This document shows positions 60,063 through 64,000 of a stretch of 64,000 nucleotides of DNA, piece after piece. The stretch is from Pycnopodia helianthoides (Eukaryota; Echinodermata; Asteroidea; Forcipulatida; Asteriidae), in assembly GCA_032158295.1 (NCBI GenBank), contig CM063252.1, positions 18,682,036-18,746,035 of the forward strand. The letters are read 5' to 3'. The notes beneath the pieces are model-generated. The model was not told the origin of the DNA. It made no database searches and saw nothing but the letters and a program-made list of their open reading frames with translations. How positions within the stretch are numbered: the first letter of the stretch is position 1; every line of letters begins with the position of its first letter. Made by a program: the position numbers and the translations under genes.

Positions 60063-62789
60063 TACTCAAGAGAATAGCGCTACAGTAGAAAGGGCTTTTG
60101 AGTATGTAGGAACTTTAAACCAGTTCCCTGTCATATGTCCTGTTAAAGATACAGACAGGCTCTGGATTTCCAACTAAAGGGATTCATTTGCTGACCACCG
60201 ACACTGCACATATTCATGTAAATCTATGAATAGAAATATTGCGTACTGTAAAACTTCAGAATTTTACAGGAAGATATCTTATGACGTAGTGTGTACTGAC
60301 GTATTGTTCCGATGACTGGAAGTGATTGGAACAAAAGTTTCAGAAACTGTAAAAATCAAGCCCATATAGATAGTCGTTTATTTTAAGGCTATGGAGTGGT
60401 GCCTCATTAATTTGTAACTGTCCGGCACAGGATGTGAGTCTTAAATGGCCAGAGGAGATGACCTTTAAGTTGACCTGATATCATTTTACGAAATTGCTCT
60501 TTAAAAACAGGGAGGCATCAATTAACAGTGTAATATACGAACATCCATATATTTTCCACCTTATCATTTTAAAGATGTGTTACATCATTTTTTTTGGGGG
60601 GGGGAGGAAAAACAGTCCCCAACCTATCATTTTCAATAAACACACTGTGAAGATTTCATCAAATTTGGTGGCCATGTTTTGTCGAAAACAAAAACAAAGA
60701 AAGGGTCATGTTTTGTCAGGGATTTTGTGCTTGTTCACAATTAAGTGCGTTTTATTCACTGTGTTGTACAATTAAGCAATGGTGCTTTTTTTTGGGGGGG
60801 GGGGTTCTTGAAGCTTTCACAACATTTGAAGTGTTTCAGAAGGAAATATTTGTCTGGAGTATTACATTCATAGAGTTGAACCCATTTAGTAATTGACTAG
60901 ATATCGGATGGCGTAAACCGCACGACAATCTTCGTTCTTTCGCGTCTTCAAGCAGTTCATCAATCATATTTGTTTGGTTCTTACAGACTTGTGTCAGTAG
61001 TGTCAGGTCGTCCCCTCTTCGTGTACTTGTCCGTGCAGAAGAGCAATCGCTTTGATTCGTTCGTATCTGAAGATCTCATCAGATGAGCCAAGTATTTTGC
61101 CAGTTGTCTTTTAACGAATATAGACACCGGGCTTGCTCTGCAGATACGGTACACAGCGTCATTTGTGTATTTGAAGTTCATGTTGTAACTGGATTCAGAA
61201 TCAGGATCATCTCAGGATTTTCTTGCATAACCATTACAAATTATTGTGTGTAGGTATCCAGCGAAAGTTGCATCTAGGTTATTGTACTCAAACTTGTCTA
61301 GTTTGGGCAACCATAGATAGAACAGTATTGGTACTTCATAATCTTTATAATCAGTATGCTTGAAGATTGGAGCTAATCAACCTGTTGTACTGTGATTAGC
61401 AAATCTGCATGTGTACAATTTGAACTGAGGGATGCAATTCTCAGAAAAAAACCTTGGTAACAATAGAAGCTTTTGAATGTGAGTATTAAGGAGGGAATCA
61501 GTCTTCAGTGGCTTCCATCATATCCCATGCCTGAATGTGTGGGCACATACCTCTTAGTTTACAAATAGTGCCAAGGGAAAATAGCAAGCTCTAACCATAA
61601 CATTTATTCACAATTTGATTGAATTTACTACTTTAGACAGCAAGATATGTGGTATTTGGGTTGCGACTTCACATCGCACGCAAAACAGTTCGGAATTGCA
61701 CACTTGAAATATGATAAAATGATTTACAATATCACAACCCTGACCCGCGGGTCAGCGTACTGCATTCTTGATGAAACTAAAGCCATTAAACATAAATGTG
61801 TTTCACGCGATTTTTCACCTAATTTTTTTCAAACCAGTTTCTCTCCAGTTGAAATACAATCCAGGTATTACGCAAACCGGTCTGTACTTGCCTTATGATA
61901 AAAGAGCATTTGTTTTAGGGGTTCACGTTCATAGAATGAACATGACAACCCCTCACCCCCCCCCCCCTCTGAAATAAAGAAAGGTGAATAAAATAATGCA
62001 TTTTAGTAACAAAATTTACCTTTATACATAAAGATGTGTATGAGGCAAATGTTTCATAGAGTGTTAAGACTGGCTCCACATATCAACTTTTTTATGGTGT
62101 GGTTTGTGATTAGCATCCTAGAAGTTTCCACCCAAGAAACCACAGAGGCTATACAGCATGGTACAGGGCAGTGCAGTTAGTAGGGCTAGGTAAACCCATA
62201 TAAAGAAGTTCCTGCTTTGGTTTTGTTTTTCTTTGTTCACTCTAAAAATTGACAACTTTGTTTTAGGAGACATTTAGTTTCCTTTCCTGTTCCTAGTATG
62301 GCGAAAAAAGGAAGAGATGCAAATCTAGAGGATCACTGGTGCTGCACTTCAACCGTGGGTCCTGGGGATTTCTTTTTGACTGTTTCCTGCTGGCCTAGAA
62401 AAGAAAAAAACTAGACATCAATGTAGCCTGACAAACTGATTACCTACCTTACCAAAAGGAAATTAAATTTGCAGGATCTGTAGACTTTTTGTTCATGTGT
62501 TCTGAACACTTTCAACACTTTGGAAATAAAACGCCATGAGGAATAAATCATCCACTTGTAAGGTAGTGATGTTTGTGAATGTCCAGGTGACCTAGTTTGG
62601 GTTGAACAGAATATTGCCAAAATACTTTGATTATCAAATTTGAGTGTCACACAGCCTGTAGTCCATGTAAATAATTATTTAAAATCAAATAAACTTTACT
62701 GTTGATTTTTTTCTTCTGCAAGTGCATTCTGTTGGAAGATGAGAATATCACCTTTTGTTGATTTTCTTTGTAAACAAAACCAAGTTGTG
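60063..62789. other. Intronic stretch, no gene recognised
   Basis: G-runs near 60597-60602 and 60795-60803 and a C-run near 61957-61969. No coding segment recognised. Confidence 0.4.
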
Positions 62790-63000
62790 TACCCGCTGCT
62801 AAGATATAGGATTCGAACTGCCTCTAGCTGCCAGGCAATCTCAGTGGTCTAGTTGCTAAGACATCTGCTCTAGAATGGCAAAGGTTGTGGGTTCGAATCC
62901 CACCCGAGTAATGTGCCTGTGGATTTGGGGAAGTACTGAGTATACAGTGCTTTACACACATTGGTGAAAGGGTAAAACCAAATAATATTCTTTATCCCCG
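62790..63000 (+). mobile_element. tRNA-derived SINE, type 2
   Basis: Leader GTACCCGCTGCTAAGATATA, A-box-like CAGTGGTCTAGTTGCTAAGA, perfect B box GGTTCGAATCC in GTGGGTTCGAATCCCACCC, and tail TACACACATTGGTGAAAGGG. It pairs with 22640-22860. Its T-arm-like GTGGG/CCCAC stem is perfect, better kept than in the other copy. Confidence 0.7.
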
Positions 63001-64000
63001 GTGCAAATTTAACATCTATTAAATAACATTGTTCTAAATAAAATGAGCTTATCCAATGTGATATTTTTCTTTGAGGTGCTTTACAGACGTCACATTAATG
63101 TAATTGTAAGGAAATGCTGACCATAAGTAAGGTATTGATTACTGTAATGACATTGGTATTGTAAAATGCACTTAGTTGGTCTATGAATGTAGACCTTACC
63201 GTTGATACGCTATAGATCCCACTGGTTTATACCCTTGTTGTATGGATAAATACCCTGTGCTTAGTGAATGACTTCACCATCATGGGATAGTGAGAGCCCC
63301 CTGGTTTCCCCACAGGACTGTAGGACAGATACACCACCTGCTGGCATCCCCAGACATCTCATCACCTTACACTCCACTACATTAAGCCTCCAGAGTGGAA
63401 AGAGAGGCAACCCATCCAGACTCACTAATTTCCTCGTTTCCTGAGCCATTTACAAAAATAGGTGAATATGGCGGTGGCAGGCGCCATCGTGGAGCCCCTA
63501 AGAAGCCCCAAGTGTCCAGTGTTCCACAAGGCTCGGTGATCCCTGTCAAGGGAGAGATGGGTTTTCGGCTGCGCTTGGTTTGCTCCGTGGCGGAGGGCCA
63601 AGTGAAAAAAGTTGGGGCAGTGTGTTCGCTGCTGTCAGATCTTGTATTCCTCAGGGGAGGGGGTGCTTCACAGGCTTTGTGGGCTTTGGTTGGCCAGCCA
63701 TCTTCAGTTGCATCTGGAGTTTATTAAGGCTGAATGAAGCCGAAGCCTTAGGGAGGCCATGAGTCAATACCTTATCGGTGTTTTAGGAGCTTGCTTACCC
63801 CGGACCTGTCAGGTTTGAGAGTGACTTAGAGTGAGGGGAAAGAGAAAGGGAAGTGAAAAGTCAACGGCTGTGTGGCCATGGGAAATGGGAAGTTTATATT
63901 TGTTGGTCAGGGGTGCAAAAGTTTCCAAACAGAGGGTGTTAAGAACTACAATCATAAAAGTGGTTAAAGGGGTGCACCACTTCCCCTGTTTGTTCCTGTT
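63001..64000. other. Right end of window, no gene recognised
   Basis: Somewhat GC-richer than average, with a 110-codon open frame at 63395-63727 (+) lacking any domain I recognise. GAATATGGCGGTGGCAGGCG followed by CCATCGTGG contains an inverted ATGGCG...CGCCAT pair (YY1-like words). It might approach an exon or promoter beyond the edge, but this cannot be shown. Confidence 0.35.

Larger units (their letters stand above)
10100..64000 (+). other. Presumed AHR intron 2 (>53 kb, 3' end outside window)
   Basis: The strong donor GTAAGT at 10100 opens an intron. No exon encoding the next AHR segment (linker ending in a G-E-F-L-L-Q type motif) or PAS-A (A-L-N-G-F-V type start) was recognised further right on the + strand. 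The whole remainder is therefore assigned provisionally to intron 2. Expected exons 3 and 4 are only 90-120 bp in vertebrates and could be missed by eye, so the true intron may be shorter. Confidence 0.5.

Noticed and set aside
63395..63727. 110-codon open frame near the right edge
   Set aside because: It reads Gly/Arg/Val-rich without a recognisable family, and its start codon is not supported. It could be part of an exon but is not supportable here.
10100..64000. Search for AHR exons 3-5 (linker and PAS-A) on the + strand
   Set aside because: No splice-bounded segment resembling GEFLLQ, LNGFV or YLGF motifs was recognised. Absence by eye is not proof, since these exons are short.

Overview
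This is a eukaryotic, animal-type genomic window: split genes with GT-AG introns, about 62% A+T, long non-coding stretches and many short non-autonomous transposons. The two recognisable genes and the repeat families (GCCCAATTTCATAG foldbacks, TTAA-flanked MITEs, tRNA-headed SINEs) suggest an echinoderm, most likely a sea star. That assignment rests on recall of similar repeats, not on a search. Only about 0.5 kb of the 64 kb is confidently protein coding.

Layout. Positions 1-47 and 437-635 (+) are the last two coding exons of a katanin p60 AAA-ATPase (KATNA1/KATNAL1 type), followed by its 3' UTR with a foldback element 41 bases after the stop. From about 0.8 to 7.6 kb lies intergenic DNA with MITEs and a LINE tail. 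A CpG-rich stretch at 7.62-8.1 kb, with a TATA-like box, a TTGCGTG xenobiotic-response core and a CACGTG E-box, precedes the start of an aryl hydrocarbon receptor gene. AHR exon 1 is 8421-8506: 28 codons containing the K-R-R-R-R nuclear localisation cluster, too short for a routine ORF listing. Exon 2 is 9912-10099 and carries nearly the whole bHLH domain. The split codon joins in phase (phase 2), giving 91 residues collinear with vertebrate AHR. No later AHR exon was found by eye, so 10.1-64 kb is read as a very large, probably incomplete intron 2.

Intron 2 is filled with repeats. There are at least ten full, partial or decayed copies of a 180-210 bp foldback with GCCCAA/TTGGGC ends, and at least four families of TTAA-flanked palindromic or MITE elements. 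Other residents are several tRNA-derived SINEs, one of them a head-to-tail pair, LINE 3' fragments and simple repeats. At 35.6-38.7 kb a TTAA element is nested inside a foldback, and a 1.52 kb tandem duplication has one breakpoint inside the nested element. A foldback at 56.0 kb sits in a repeat whose uninterrupted relative is at 35.0 kb, which defines the insertion site.

The katanin and AHR genes lie head to tail on the + strand and have unrelated jobs (microtubule severing; ligand- and ARNT-dependent transcription). Nothing here resembles a prokaryotic operon, CRISPR array or defence system. I found no evidence for a wholly new biological system; the most informative observations concern the AHR 5' structure and the transposon stratigraphy.
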